NCBI GenBank assembly: GCA_949128115.1
Contig: OX421963.1
Span: forward strand, 93,009,602 to 93,073,601
DNA length: 64,000 bases
Source: Anaspis maculata
Lineage: Eukaryota; Arthropoda; Insecta; Coleoptera; Scraptiidae
Direction of reading: 5' to 3'
A model generated the notes under the pieces. It searched no databases, was not told the origin of the DNA, and saw only the letters and a list, made by a program, of their open reading frames with translations. A program made the translations under genes and the position numbers. Of the stretch, positions 12,177-23,762 are shown one piece after another; position 1 is the stretch's first letter; every line of letters starts with the position of its first letter.

Positions 12177-12572
12177 GCGAGGGGTTGATTTCTCCGGAAT
12201 TCAGTGTACATTTCATTTCGGAATTCCCGGAAATCTTTCGGAAATACTGCAGCGGATTTCCCGGAAGTCTTTCGGAATTCTCCGAAATCTTTGGGAAGTT
12301 ATCGGAATTCCTAGAATTCTTTCGGAAATCATACCGGAATTCCCAGAAATATTTGGAAATGACCGGAATTCCCGGGAGTTTTCCGGAAATCACAGGAATT
12401 CCAGGAAATCTTTCGGAAGTCACCGGAATTCTTTTGGAAATCGACGGAATTCCCGGAAGTCACTGGAATTCTTTTGTAAATCACCGGAATTCCCGGAAGT
12501 CACTGGAATGCTCGGAATCCCTTGAGTCGGAATTCTTCTGTACATTTTTTTCTCGGGAAATCAGCCCCTCGC
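12177..12572. mobile_element. MITE, 396 bp, filled with GGAATTCCCGG repeats
   Basis: The ends are inverted: GCGAGGGGTTGATTTC on the left and GAAATCAGCCCCTCGC on the right, with one mismatch. It is flanked by TCGCAA (12171-12176) and TCGTAA (12573-12578), an imperfect 6-bp target duplication that matches the neighbouring repeat wording TTCGCAATAGAAGTC. The interior is almost wholly a degenerate repeat of GGAATTCCCGGAAATCTTTC, which is why several frames stay open across it. I call none of those frames a gene. Confidence 0.6.
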
Positions 12573-13020
12573 TCGTAATAGAAGTCTGGGAATTAGATCT
12601 TCCGCGTTGAAAGTCCTCATTTTCATGTTCAAAGTCAAGTTTTTAGCGTTTGAAGTCAAAATTTTGTAATAAAAGTCGAAGTTTTTCAGTTTTGAAATCG
12701 AAATTTCGAGTTGATAGTCGAAGTTTTCTTGTTTCAGGTCGGAAGTTTTACACGATAGAAATCAAAATTTCGCGACAAAAGGTCCAAGGTTTTTTACCTA
12801 CGGAGTGGAAATCTCCTGCTTGAAGTCGGAATGTCAAGATCAAAGTTGAAGTAGTTCGTGTGAGTTGAAATTTTGTGGATACGGTCGAAATTTCACCATT
12901 AAAATTAGTGCTGGCAACCAAATCGGTTTTTTCGAAGCCGGCTCCAAAAACCGCGGTTCTGATGATAGCTAAAAACCGGTTTTTCGAGCTGGCTTACGAA
13001 ACCCGTTTTTCCAGCCGGCT

Positions 13021-13118
13021 TTCAATACCGGTTTTGCCCAAACCGGTATTTGCCCAAACCGGTATTTGCCCAAACCGGTATTTGCCCAAACCGGTATTTG
13101 ACAAAACCGGTATACCGG
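13021..13118. repeat. 16-bp tandem repeat, CCGGTATTTGCCCAAA
   Basis: About five near-identical head-to-tail units of CCGGTATTTGCCCAAA end in ACCGGTATACCGGTA, a short dyad. The counterpart in copy 1 of the large duplication (about 8125-8175) has only two units, so the array changed length after the duplication. Confidence 0.85.
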
Positions 13119-13197
13119 TAGTCATCTTTCCCGGTTTTTGCCAGCACTTGAAAAAACAATCCAACTAGTAACTGAAGAGAAAAAAAAATTGGTTTCG

Positions 13198-14340
13198 AGT
13201 AGATAGGCGAGAACTAGCTCTTTAAACGAAAGAAAAATCTAGCCTAGGCCTACTTTTTCTATAGAGAACGGAAAAGGTGTTTTTGCTCAATATTGATGAA
13301 AAAAAATTCCCAGATTGTGTATTAAATTGGAGAAAATCATCAAACTTGAAATTGAAAAGGAAAAAAAAATCAAAATTTTGTATAAAGAAAGTAGATAGGC
13401 GAGAACTAGCTCTTTGAACAAATGAAAAATCTAGCCAAGACCTAAGTTTTTTCTTAGAGAACGGAAAAGGTGTCTTGATATGATATTGATAACGTGAAAG
13501 TCCCTAGATTTTGTTTGAAAATTGAGAAAACCATTTATCTTTCAATTGAATAGAAAAAAATCAAAATTTGAAAATGAGTAGATAGGCGAGAACTAGCTCT
13601 TTGAACAAAAGAGAAAAAGAAACAAAAAAAAGGTGTCTTGACTTGATATTGAGAACGGAAAAGTCAAAGATTCCAAAAAAAATTGAGAAAATCATCTAAC
13701 TTGGAGTTGAAGAGTGAAAAAAAAAATAAAAATTTGGTATTGAGTAGATAGGCAAGAACTGGCTGTTTGGACGAGAGAAAAATCTAGCCAAGGCCTGATT
13801 TTTTTTATAGAGAACGCGAAAGGTGTCTTGATTTAATATTGAGAACGGAATAGTCAATAGATTTCGTATGAAAATGAATAAAACCGTCTAGCTTGGAGTT
13901 GAAGAGGAAGAATAAAAATTTGGTATTGAGTAGATAGGCAAGAACTAGCTGTTTGGACAAGAGAAAAATCCAGCCAAGGCCTGAATTTTTCTATAGAGAA
14001 CAGAAAAGGTGTCTTGATTTGATATTGAGAACGAAAAACTCCTTCGATCTCGCCTTAGATTTTGTGTGAGAATTTAGAAAAACATCATACTTGAAATTGA
14101 ATAGGAAAAAAGACAAAATTCGGTATTGAGTTAGTAGATAGGCGAGAACTAGCTCTCAAAACAAAAAAATCTAGCCAAGGCCTAAATTTTCTCATAGCGA
14201 ACGGAAAAGGTGTCTTGGCTTAATATTGAGAACGAAAAAAGTCCCTCGATTCTGTATACAAAGATAGGGAATTATCTAGCTTACAGTTGAACAGTAAAGA
14301 AAATTTTAAATTTGTTATTGAGTAGGAGAGAGCTAGCTAG
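13198..14340. repeat. Second array of ~187-bp units (about 7 copies)
   Basis: The AGATAGGCGAGAACTAG landmark recurs at about 13201, 13393, 13580, 13746, 13932 and 14136, with a decayed copy near 14320. Unit order and variants match the array at 8248-10145, which supports duplication of the whole block rather than independent expansion. The array fades out by about 14480. Confidence 0.8.
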
Positions 14341-14479
14341 CTCTTCGAAGAGGAAAAGAGGTCCAACCACGTCCTCAATAAATTCCATATGAGGAACAAA
14401 AAAGATTTCTAGTCTATTTTATATTGGGAACTGAGAAATCTGCTAGTTTTGTTTAGGAAGGGAGAAAACCCCTAACTTG

Positions 14480-15582
14480 AAGTAACAGCAGTGTTCAGGA
14501 AAAGAAGACCCTCTAGTTTTTGATGAGAATGGAAAAGAGTAGTTTCCGGTTATAGATCATGAAACAAATGAACAGTTTCTCCCCATAGTTTCTACCAGAA
14601 TTAAGTACTCGTTCGATTGAAGTTTTTCTTTCACAAAAATAAGCACAGAAAAAGAACGCCGAAAGATACGAGATCTTGGCGTGAGAAAAAACAGCAGTCG
14701 AGAAACATCTGTTTGAGAAAAAAATTCCGAACCGCGACGTCGAAAATATCTTGTTATTTTTTTGAAGTCTGCGGTTTCCAACATTTTCCCTAGCCGATGC
14801 CAAGCGTGATCCGGTACTCAATACATGGTAAATAAATTCTCCACCTATGCCAATGTCGCAACGTGCTTTTGTGTTATATTTATGACTCTTCCGAAAATAA
14901 ATTTCGTGATGGTGGGTAGGCGGAGATGGGTGTGTGAAAAAAACGTATGTAGCTACTTCAACATCACGTTCGATAATTATTGCTTGTGGCATATTGAAAA
15001 ATTCGTTTCAGCAAAATTTTGGCTGACACTTTCTTCTTCATTATCGCCTGAATAAAATTAGCGTGAGGAAAGCCTTGCTGGAGTGTTATAGTAATCACTT
15101 GAGTTACGAGCAAAATTTGAGTGGATAAAGTAGTAGCTAAATAGGTTTGCGTTAGTACAATACCCTGCAGTAATAAAAATAACTTTTCCAGAAACTTTGG
15201 CTTTACTTGAAGCAAAATTAGCAACACGTGTACTTTGTTTGGTGCGGTAGACTTCCTGCTGTTCCGTTTATTAAAAATTTTATTTTCGGAACGTTTTAGA
15301 ACCGCAGCCAGGAAATTTTGGTTCATCATCAAAATATCGAAAGGATGACTAAGTATGGGGGAGTTTTTTGGCTTATAGACCAGCCAACAAAGGCACACGC
15401 CAAATTTAGACATTGACGATTATTTTATAGAACGTATTATTGAAAGTATAGGCACTGAACCGCTTTTTTACAAACGAGCGATTATGAAGACAATAACAAG
15501 CGTCCAAAGAAATATAGTGTTGTGGAAGGTTAGGAACTGAATGAATAAAATGTATCAAATAGGTGCGTAAAGAAAAACTCAC
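14480..15582. other. Low-repeat sequence, probable intron of the 15658 gene
   Basis: The minisatellites end here and the sequence becomes non-repetitive. Overlapping frames of 75-160 codons exist on both strands, but none shows a recognisable domain and they overlap each other. The region lies directly downstream of the minus-strand exon at 15583-15658. No convincing second exon of a sugar transporter was found, so the intron may run on leftward. Confidence 0.3.
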
Positions 15583-15658
15583 CGGTCATAGCAGCCAAGT
15601 ACTGGTACAAGGGCTTCCCCTCGTTGATTTTGGAACTGAAACTCGCCGAAATCTTCAT
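15583..15658 (-). CDS. First coding exon, sugar/trehalose transporter-like (partial)
   Basis: On the minus strand an ATG in a good context (ACAAAAAATGAAG) opens 25 codons and one extra base, then meets a consensus splice donor, CCG|GTGAGT. The translation starts MKISASFSSKINEGKPLYQY and ends LAAMT. The YQYLAA stretch just before a splice is typical of the segment leading into the first membrane helix of insect facilitated trehalose transporter (Tret1-like) MFS proteins, where QYLAA is followed by a Gly-rich helix. This is recognition of a short segment, not proof. The remaining exons, the helices and the sugar-binding motifs are not found in the window. Other membrane proteins cannot be excluded. 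Confidence 0.4.
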
Positions 15659-16300
15659 TTTTTGTTCACTTTTCCGCCACTTTTCACTTCGATGTTGGTT
15701 GATGGTCGAATGCCAAAACTCTCGCCAGCTTTCTTCCGTTCTGTTCCGGTTTTGTTTTGGTTTTTGTTTTCAGGGATGCTTCTTTGTTACATTTTCTTGT
15801 GTTGAGGCTTTGTTGAGGGTGTTCATAGGAATGAACCGTACCGATTGAACATCTGCCTTAAATAGCTCGGTGCCAGGAAAATAACCAACTAGGAGGTATG
15901 ATGGTGTATAGTAATTGTCGCTGTGTGTATGTGTGTTTAGCGATTATAACTTCTGAGCTCCCAGCTGATCGGCCGCGGTTTGAGTAGCGTAAAGCAGCGT
16001 AGTGTGAATTTATTATCCCACTTGGCCGGATTGTACGCGTGAAAATTTCAAGTTCAGGGTTTTTCTAATTTATACTCGAATTTATATTAGAACTTTTTTC
16101 TAGAAACTGAATCATTTTGGATTTTTTCGTGGGTGCAAATTCTGTAGCGAGCTCTGCAAACTCTCATCATTTTAGCTTCATAGAAAAAATTGGTGACAAA
16201 GGCAGTCGAAAATTTGTCCCGATTTTCAGAGGGAGTGTCAAATGCCACTATTTATTCACTGAAAGTGATTGAAAAGTTACTTGAATCTTGAATAGTTGAC
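15659..16300. other. Upstream region of the 15658 exon, no feature recognised
   Basis: This would hold the 5' UTR and promoter of the minus-strand gene. I see no clear TATA box or known regulatory site and no repeat family shared with the rest of the window. Confidence 0.3.
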
Positions 16301-17140
16301 TAGTGGGTCTAGTGATGCACGTGCTTGATGTTGTAAGAAATGATACCCCACTTGACTTTTTTAAAACATCGAAGTCACGTTAAATTTAAAAAAAACGTTA
16401 AATTATGACTTATTTGGTGAGTCATTCCATGCCAGAGCGATCACTTTTTGCACTGATGGTAACGGATTTCCATAAATATTGGATATGTTGTAGAGACATG
16501 AAAATAAGTCGAGCTGAATTCGCCGGGTTTTTTCATAATTCTTTTGTCGGAATTACATTTTTTTTTTCAATTTTCCACTTTTGACTTGCATCCTACTCTG
16601 AAATGAATCATAGCTCTTCAGTCCATTGTCCAATATTGAAGATTTCAGTTTTGATTGAACCACAAAAGATAAGAAATTTTGGACATTGCACACTTTTTTT
16701 GACAGATTTTTCTGACTCTTTTGAAAAAGAGCCAAAATTCCTGATCTTTTGTGGTTGAATCAAATCTTTTTTTAATGAAAAGCAGTACATTGTATTGAAA
16801 TTGAACAAGCACAAGGCAGACAAAGCTGGCAATCAATTTCATATCAAAAGACAATCATTCCAACAAAATTGTACAAGGCTCACAAAAGCCTCAAAGAACA
16901 TTATAGATCATTAAAATGGAGTTGCGAGGCTTTGATGGGAAATTAAGGGAAAAATCGTGTCGCTTATGTGCGATTTCAAAGTGAAACGATACTGCACTCT
17001 GCTTTTCCAGGATGTCAAAATTTCGTAGATTAGCAAAGCCTTGATGGGAAATTGAGGACAATGATCGTTTTGCTTGTGCTCGATTCAGTGAGAAATGACC
17101 CACTCGACTTCCTTGAAACTTTGAAAAATTTCGCAGTTTT
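16300..17140. repeat. Dispersed CGAAACGATA/GAAATGATACC-type short repeats
   Basis: A motif near GTGCTTGAT, then AGTAAGAAATGATACCCCAC, then TTGACTTTTT occurs at about 16320. Diverged copies lie at 17038-17110 and 17490, and further away at 21230 (inverted), 29640, 29760 (inverted), 30655 and 30855 (inverted). Within this stretch TTGATGGGAAATT is repeated at about 16931 and 17041. No gene is supported. Confidence 0.45.
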
Positions 17141-17264
17141 CAAAGATGTCAAATTTCATTCTTCCAAAAATGACAAGCGGCTTATTGTATCTCTCTAAAT
17201 CAAGTACGGAAAAGATGAAACCAACAATGATAGGTACGCACGTCATACAAAACTCAAAATATAA

Positions 17265-17374
17265 TGATCAGAAACTTTCCTCCTCTAGGCAGGCTGTGGC
17301 CTGGTCATTGGCAGGCAAACGAGGCTGGTTTTGGCCAGGCCACAGCCTGCCTAGAGAAGGGGAGTTTTTGATCA
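17265..17374. repeat. 110-bp imperfect hairpin with GC-rich stem
   Basis: CTAGGCAGGCTGTGGCCTGG on the left pairs with CCAGGCCACAGCCTGCCTAG on the right without mismatch. The stem continues outward with a few mismatches to TGATCA/TGATCA, leaving a loop of about 30 bases. It stands out as GC-rich in AT-rich surroundings. It could be a very small palindromic MITE or a hairpin RNA precursor. Sequence alone does not decide. Confidence 0.6.
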
Positions 17375-17739
17375 TACGGTATTATTTTATACGGTTAACC
17401 AAAAACTTGACCAAAAACCTCAGAAAAATGAAAAACATAACCAATAAAATTGCGTTGTCGTGAAATTGAAAGCCAGAACCGTGTTTCTTGACTCACTAAG
17501 AAACGATACCTTACTCGGTAGTCGGTTTAATCAAAACGTGAACATTTTTGGGAACATGAAAAAAGCCGTCAAATTTTTACGTTTCTGTAAATGGCAAGTG
17601 ACACATCTTTCACTTTCCCGGCAAGATGGGAGGGAAAGTATTGTAATCGTGCAGCAAGAAAGTTTCGAGATTTTGACGGATATATTTATTTTGATTTCCC
17701 CCAAGACAATTAGACCATTTAGAATGATATATCTCTGCC

Positions 17740-17870
17740 TGTGGGGTGTGTCTGTAGGTGTGTCTGTGGGTGTGTCCAAGGATATGTCTGTGGGTGTGTC
17801 TGTAATCTTCCACGATAATTACCGAACCGTTGACCTGATCGACTTGAAATTCGGTATGCGGACATAACTT
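17740..17870 (+). repeat. GTCTGTGGGTGT tandem plus conserved downstream block
   Basis: About five units of a 12-bp repeat (GTCTGTGGGTGT and variants) are followed by GATAATTACCGAACCG, then TTGACCTGATCGACTTGAAA. A similar pairing of a CTGTCTG run with GATAACTCCCAAACGG and CAATTGAGCTAAAATTTG lies at 19527-19610. The pairing suggests one dispersed repeat family rather than independent microsatellites. Confidence 0.6.
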
Positions 17871-17879
17871 TGCTGTCGA

Positions 17880-18916
17880 ATAAGCCCAATAGTTTTTAAC
17901 TGTCGCCTGTCGAACAGAAATGTCACTATCAACAAATGTTAGAAGCTATCTCTCACGGAACTTGACTTGCAGTATGTCATTTGAAAGCCCTTGAGAAACT
18001 GTATTCAGAACAGTTTGAAGTATTGCCCTTACTATCATCTGTCAAATATTGAAAACACGTCAAAGTTCAAAATTTACCATTCAATTATCCAAAATTGGCA
18101 GAAAGCAACACAACGAAAGAGCCAAATTCAGTTTGCAGTTGCAGTTTTTTACCATTCTCCAGTCGGGCGTTATGAATTTTCAAAATTTCTTCCAGCCGTT
18201 GCCACCCGAGAGAGCCTCTCTTACCTGTGTTTTGACCAGGACGACTCGCTTCTGATGCAGGACTCTAATCAAAAATTCATCACTGCTCGCTGAACATTTT
18301 TTTTCGAAAAAGTCAAACTGATATCGAAAGTAGATTGGATTGGGCGTCGTGTAGAGCCATTTCCAAAATAAACACAGTCCTAGTTTTCCGACGGTATTTT
18401 TTTTTCAAATGAAATGAGCACAGTCAGTGAATTTGAAAAAAACTGCAGTGCAAACTTCGACATGCGTGAGCCCCACGAAATATTCATTTTAGGTGCAGAC
18501 ATGCTGGAAATTGAAGTTGGAGGAAAGATTGGAAATCTTCGAAATAGGAATCACGGTTTTTGAGTTTGTCTCACTGAATAAACTATAAATTTGCCAACTT
18601 CATATGCTGTAAACAGGTTTTCACTTTTTTTTTCCAAAACAAAATTTCCAATTTTCTGCAAATTATTTTCAATCTTCCCTCTAATTTCAACTCCCCACCC
18701 TATTATATCTACCTTTTCTTAATAATCGCCCGGAAATTGGAAATTTTGACTGCTAAAAGTGTAAAGGTTTGACAGGTGACACTTTAGAACTGACGTTCGA
18801 TCGCCTACCTTCTATTGGCAATAAATTGTTCCTATTGATTGAAAAACAGTTCAATAATATGCTCCATTGAAGGACGGTTTTTGATGTGATAATGAATGCA
18901 TTAGTAACGCAAAGTG
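17880..18916. other. No gene recognised
   Basis: AT-rich sequence with overlapping short frames (for example 17991-18293) that show no domain. No repeat family could be traced elsewhere in the window. Confidence 0.3.
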
Positions 18917-20198
18917 AACTGCTCAACATTTGAAATGTCGGTATCGAAAATTTTGCTCTTTTTTAAAACGGTATAACTTTGGGTTGTCTTAACCGATTCC
19001 GATTTTGTTTTCACGGTTGTTTAGATACATCTTCCAGCAGTCTACTGGGTTGGCGAGATTTTTTGACTTATCCCAATTACATCCGTTACAGGGTGGAATG
19101 TAAAGCATTGCAAAATTGTGCTCAGCTCAATAAATCCCCATTTTTGTAAACAATTTTTCTCCCAAATTCCAACGATATGATCATGAAGCCTGATGTCCTA
19201 TCTCGAAATTGTTTTGGAATTTCCCAGATCAGAAGTCCAACAATAATGACATGATTTTTTTTTGTAAAAGTTGCATTTTAGTCATTTTGGTTGGCAATAA
19301 CATCGTATTTTTGATGATAATAACCTGTAATTTTGCATGCTTGTTGCTTAAACTGTTATAAACTGCTGCGCCCCCCAGAAACCTTCATCTTACTTTTCCG
19401 GTTCGCGTTTTCGAATGGAAAGGAAAATATTGTGAACGCGCAAAAATTTGTTTTTGGATTCCGAAGAATAACTCTCTTTTAACGTCAATCTTATCGATAA
19501 ATTTAGACACTTTTCAGATCAAAGTCGGTCTGTCTGCCTGTCTGTGTGTCTAACTCTGTTTAATCGTCCATGATAACTCCCAAACGGTTCATCCAATTGA
19601 GCTAAAATTTGATATATGGCCATGGTATAGGCGTCTAATGAACTTGTGTAATGTTGGTCGGAGTCCGCCATTAGAGGGCGCACTTATCGCATTGTATCAA
19701 TATCGGAATTTTTGACGTACGGACTTCAAATTGAATATGTAAATGTTTTGTTGGTTCAGAAACACACTCTAAAATTTTAGTTTGAATATGTTTCAAAAAT
19801 ATAACCTCAATTTCTTATTTTTTTTAAATGTCTAAAATGCAACTTTTACAAAAAAAAATCATATCATCGATCATTGTTGAAGCCTTGATCTGGAAAATTC
19901 GTAAGCCGTTTTGAGACAAGACATCAGGCTTCATGATTATATCGTTAGAATTTGAAAAAAAAGTTCACAAAAACGGGGACCTATTGAACTAAGCACAATT
20001 TTGCAATGCTTCACAGTCCACCCTGTAACGAATGTAATTTCAATGAATTGGAAACTCTCGCCAACGAAGTAGATTGCTGAAAGATGTATCTAAGCAACCG
20101 TGGAGACAAAATCGGAATCGGTTGAGACAATCCAAAATTACATCATTTTGAAAAAGGGGAAAATTTTCGATACCGACATTTCAAATGTTGAGCAGTTT
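18917..20198. mobile_element. Inverted-repeat element, 1.28 kb
   Basis: AACTGCTCAACATTTGAAAT at 18917 is mirrored at 20198, and the inverted match continues inward for about 400 bp to roughly 19330 and 19810, with scattered differences. The arms carry an inner pair of CAGGGTGGA/TCCACCCTG motifs (about 19090 and 20010). The unmatched centre holds a CTGTCTG repeat block and no coding sequence. No clear target duplication is visible. It looks like a non-autonomous foldback-type element. Confidence 0.6.
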
Positions 20199-21730
20199 AG
20201 ATAAAACCGCTTTACGAAACCCAGCAAAAATTTCTAAACTGGCTTTAGTCATTGACGTGAGTTGAAAAAACTCAATCGCTTGGTGCGAAATAGCAATAAA
20301 GTCACGCTTATGCACTATGATCTTAAACTTGCGCCAGTCATTGCCACTAGCTCAAGGCAACGCAGGTCAACATCACTTAATTTTTGTTTACAAGTTTAGA
20401 CGATAAAACCACGCTTCCATTGGAATTCTAAACGTGCCTCAGTCATACGATCTAGTCAAAAGCGACAACGAACAACGAACTATGGAGCAACTGAATTCGA
20501 TGATGTAATCAACCCTTTACTTGTATGTAAACGAGTTGAAGAAATATAGTCGCTTGAGGCGACGTCGAACTGAGGGACGCCTACACTTGAACCCTAGACC
20601 TCAGCCTAGCCAGTCACAGGCACTCGTCAAAAGAGCCACTAGACCTAATCGCTCAAGTCAAATGATATTAAAGCTACGCTTGCACTTGAATTGAAGCCGT
20701 CTACTGGCAGGAGTCAATAACTCATGAGTCATAGGCACTCGCAGGAACTGCTAAAATCAGTTTACACTGAAACTGATGGTTCGACTGGAAAATGATTGAA
20801 GTCTTGGCAACAAGTGTAAGCGTAGCTTTAGTCTCATGTTGTTTCAGCGATTGATTCATACAAGTCCACGTAACTGAAGGTCTGTTTTCACCAGAAAATA
20901 CCTTAGTTTCTCAACCTAAGCGTGAATTTTGGGCGAGTAGCTGTGAATCGACTCAAGCTAGTTCACACGATAAAAAGTTTTCAGCCAACGTCGTTCTCAG
21001 CGAGTCCCGAGGCGAGTCGTTACGACTGGGGCAACTTTTAGATAACAGTGCAAACGTGTCCTTATGTCGCTTTGAGCGGATGACGTTCTATGTAACCATA
21101 ATTCGAATGCATGACCAAAGCCATTTTACACGAAAATTTATTACTTTCACTTGCTATTTATCATAAAGTGACAAAAAATTTAACGTTTGCGATTTTTGAC
21201 AACTTCTTAAAATTTGACGCTTTGCAAGAGAGTGTGGTATCATTTCTTACCGAATAGATTACTAGCAGCACCATTATGGCCTTCAATTTTTCCATAAAGT
21301 CTTCGCAAAGCCATACTGTTACATTTTTGTAGTTAACTCAAAGTTTTGGCGAAGTTTTAGACTCTTTGCTCAGTACATATTTATTGTTGTTTGACATGTA
21401 AACTACTACCACCTTTGTCTTCCCCAACTTAGACTCAGAATAATTGATACGCTTCTTCTTATTTCCAAAAATGTCAAAATTTGACTTGCTTGTCAGAATC
21501 AGACGTTAGCTTTATTCGTGTTTTTCATGTAGGTATATACTTTTTTGTCTGATTGCATACAGCCAGCTACCAGTTTCGTATTTCTCACGCTTCGATTTGA
21601 AACGAAACAGTATGTCAAATGGTCGTTCGCAAAAAAATGAAAAAATCGACGTTTTTACTGGAAAAATTTGAGATTTTTGCTATAAATAAACTGCTCAACG
21701 AGAAATGAGTATATTGAAAATTGTCGCTCA
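20199..21730. other. Unclassified sequence with a weak palindrome
   Basis: AAGCTACGCTTGCACTTG (about 20680) returns inverted as CAAGTGTAAGCGTAGCTTTA (about 20810), around ACTCATGAGT. The rest shows recurring ACGCTTGCACTTGA-like words but no clean unit. No gene is supported. Confidence 0.35.
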
Positions 21731-22695
21731 AGTTTAAGGCTAAAGGGGACGATGAAATAATGTGCTTCTGAGACGCGAGATGGCGCGGAAACTATTAACA
21801 TTCTCAAAACTCACTCAATAGACCGATTTTGAAAATTCAAACGTTATTATTTTTAGAATATATAATTATTTGATGCTGTAGTCAAAAATTTTAATTTTTG
21901 TATTTTTTGGAAAAAAATTTTTGATTTTCTCAAATTTTTAATTTTTTTTTTGAAAATCCCAGGTAGTCATTTTATTCTGTGGTAAATATTGTATAATAAC
22001 CTTTTTTCCAAATTCAAATATCATCAATATTATCGACCGAAATCAATTTTGAATATTTCCCTTTGAAGTTCACCGCGTGCCGCCCACCTGCAAGCGCGAG
22101 CGGATCCCGTCCGGTATCATCATACATCATTTATAGTCCGCAAGAAATAAGAGCTCTGTCGATTTTTGTTGGAATCAAATTCTTGAAACATTCAAAAAAT
22201 TCAAAAAAAAGTTCACCTAGAAAACTTAGAACAGGCATTGAGCCCAGTAACTGGGAGCTATGGGAAGATAAAGAGTGGTCGATCCTAGCGTAAATATCCC
22301 ATAGCGGCCTTACCGTTCAAGATAGAAAAAAAGAATAGTGCTGTTCTGTAAAAAATAACATTCCATAAACGCTTTGTTATGTAAAAATCCGTGTCGGCAA
22401 TTGGCTGTTGCCTGAGTAATCACAACGTAACAGAGCCTTTATGGAACGTAATTTTTTAAAGAATCGCACCATAAGAAAAAAGTTGTATGGTTTGATTAGA
22501 ACTGAACTTAACGGAATAAAGTTGAACTACCTACCGAACTACCGAACTACCGACGACCCATGGATATCTTGGAATCATGGAATCGCCAGACGGGCTTCTT
22601 CCTCATCAGAATGGTACTATCATCAGGGTGAAATGTCCTATTTGATTTGAAAGTAATCAATCAAATTTATTATTGATGATTTTAGCTCTAAAATA

Positions 22696-23277
22696 CAGGG
22701 TGTTTCAGGGATGATAGCAAAAAATTCAACTGTGGGTAGATCTCGTCAATATATGACGAAAACCTACATACCATTTTGCAAAGTTCGGCCTAATAACGAA
22801 GATACAGCCCTCCAAAGTTCACTTTTTTTGGATTTCAAAAATTTGGAACTCAGGAAAGTTTCGAGAAATTCAGCTTCAATTGAGCATAAGCTGGTTTGTC
22901 TTAATCATCTATCAACCTGCAAAATTTGGAGACAATCTAATCAGTGGCGTAGAAGTTATGAGGGGTCACCTTGAGTCAACTTTTCTTCGGATGCTTCTAA
23001 ATTGTTGACCCTCATAACTCCTACACCACTGGTTGGATTCTTCCCAAATTTGGCAGGTTTATAGATAATTATAACAAACCAGTTTTTGCGGAATTGAAGC
23101 TGAATTTTCTGAAACGTTCCTGAGTTACAAATTTTTGAAATCCGAAAAAAGTGAACTTTGTAGGGCTGTATCTTCGTCATTAGGCCGAACTTTGCAAAAT
23201 AGTACATAGGTTTTCGTCATATTTTGACGAGATCTACCCACAGTTAAATTTTTTGCTATCATCCCTGAAACACCCTG
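22696..23277. mobile_element. Palindromic Tc1/mariner-type MITE, 582 bp
   Basis: Ends read CAGGGTGTTTCAGGGATGAT and its reverse complement, flanked by TA on both sides (22694-22695 and 23278-23279), the target duplication of the Tc1/mariner superfamily. The inverted match covers nearly the whole element, with a centre near 22980. Frames at 22711-22974 and 22956-23207 are mirror images of one another and are not genes. Confidence 0.75.
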
Positions 23278-23679
23278 TATGTACATATAGCCCGAAGTCG
23301 GCAAAACAAAAGACCATACAAGAAGCTATACAAACCAATCAAAAATTTTGTTTGGAGAGAAATTCTCAGCTCAAACGGACACACAATCACTATTTTCAAG
23401 TACAAGGACATAGTGCAATGGCAAAATAAAAACAAAATTGACTTCAATATCAAAATTCTATTGCATGAGATCATCGATCTGCGAGCTTGTAGGAGCATGC
23501 CCATTCGAAAAAGTTTAAATGCCATGACTTTTTTACCATCAACGTTTCTTACTAGCCACTTTTCGATACGATACGTAATACGAATTTTATACGAAACAAG
23601 AGTGCGTTCTAATGGAACGATTTCAACAAAAATCAAATGAGCTGAGGTCATTCATGAAGATAACCACACAGACAGCCAG

Positions 23680-23725
23680 GCACACAAACAAACAGACAGA
23701 TATCCACACAGGAGTCAAACGGACG

Positions 23726-23756
<31 letters not shown>

Positions 23757-23762
23757 ATACTT
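23680..23762 (+). repeat. ACAG/GGAC microsatellite
   Basis: Runs of ACAGACAG preceded by GGACGGACGG form a simple repeat. In reverse complement this is the CTGTCTGTCCGTCCG signature seen at 30985, 54055 and 55120, so it probably belongs to the same dispersed family. Confidence 0.7.

Larger units (their letters stand above)
10144..14160. repeat. Large tandem duplication, copy 2
   Basis: This copy repeats the order of copy 1: inverted GTCGAAA units (10144-10690), forward loose units (10700-11450), the CCGGTATTTG block (13021-13118) and the ~187-bp array (13198 onward). It contains an extra 1.6 kb (about 11450-13020) of forward GTCGAAA-type repeats plus a MITE at 12177-12572 that copy 1 lacks. 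Because the extra part is the same repeat family, loss from copy 1 is the simpler reading. Confidence 0.65.

Noticed and set aside
947..12610. Dozens of 60-160-codon open frames on both strands in the left 12.6 kb
   Set aside because: They run through degenerate ~22-bp repeats with few stop codons in several frames; the peptides are periodic, and mirror frames occur wherever the repeat is inverted.
15050..15165. Second exon for the transporter-like gene after the acceptor TACTGCAG at about 15165 (minus strand)
   Set aside because: The required phase gives a Tyr/Asn/Ser-rich peptide that hits a stop after about 35 codons and has no transporter-like helix.
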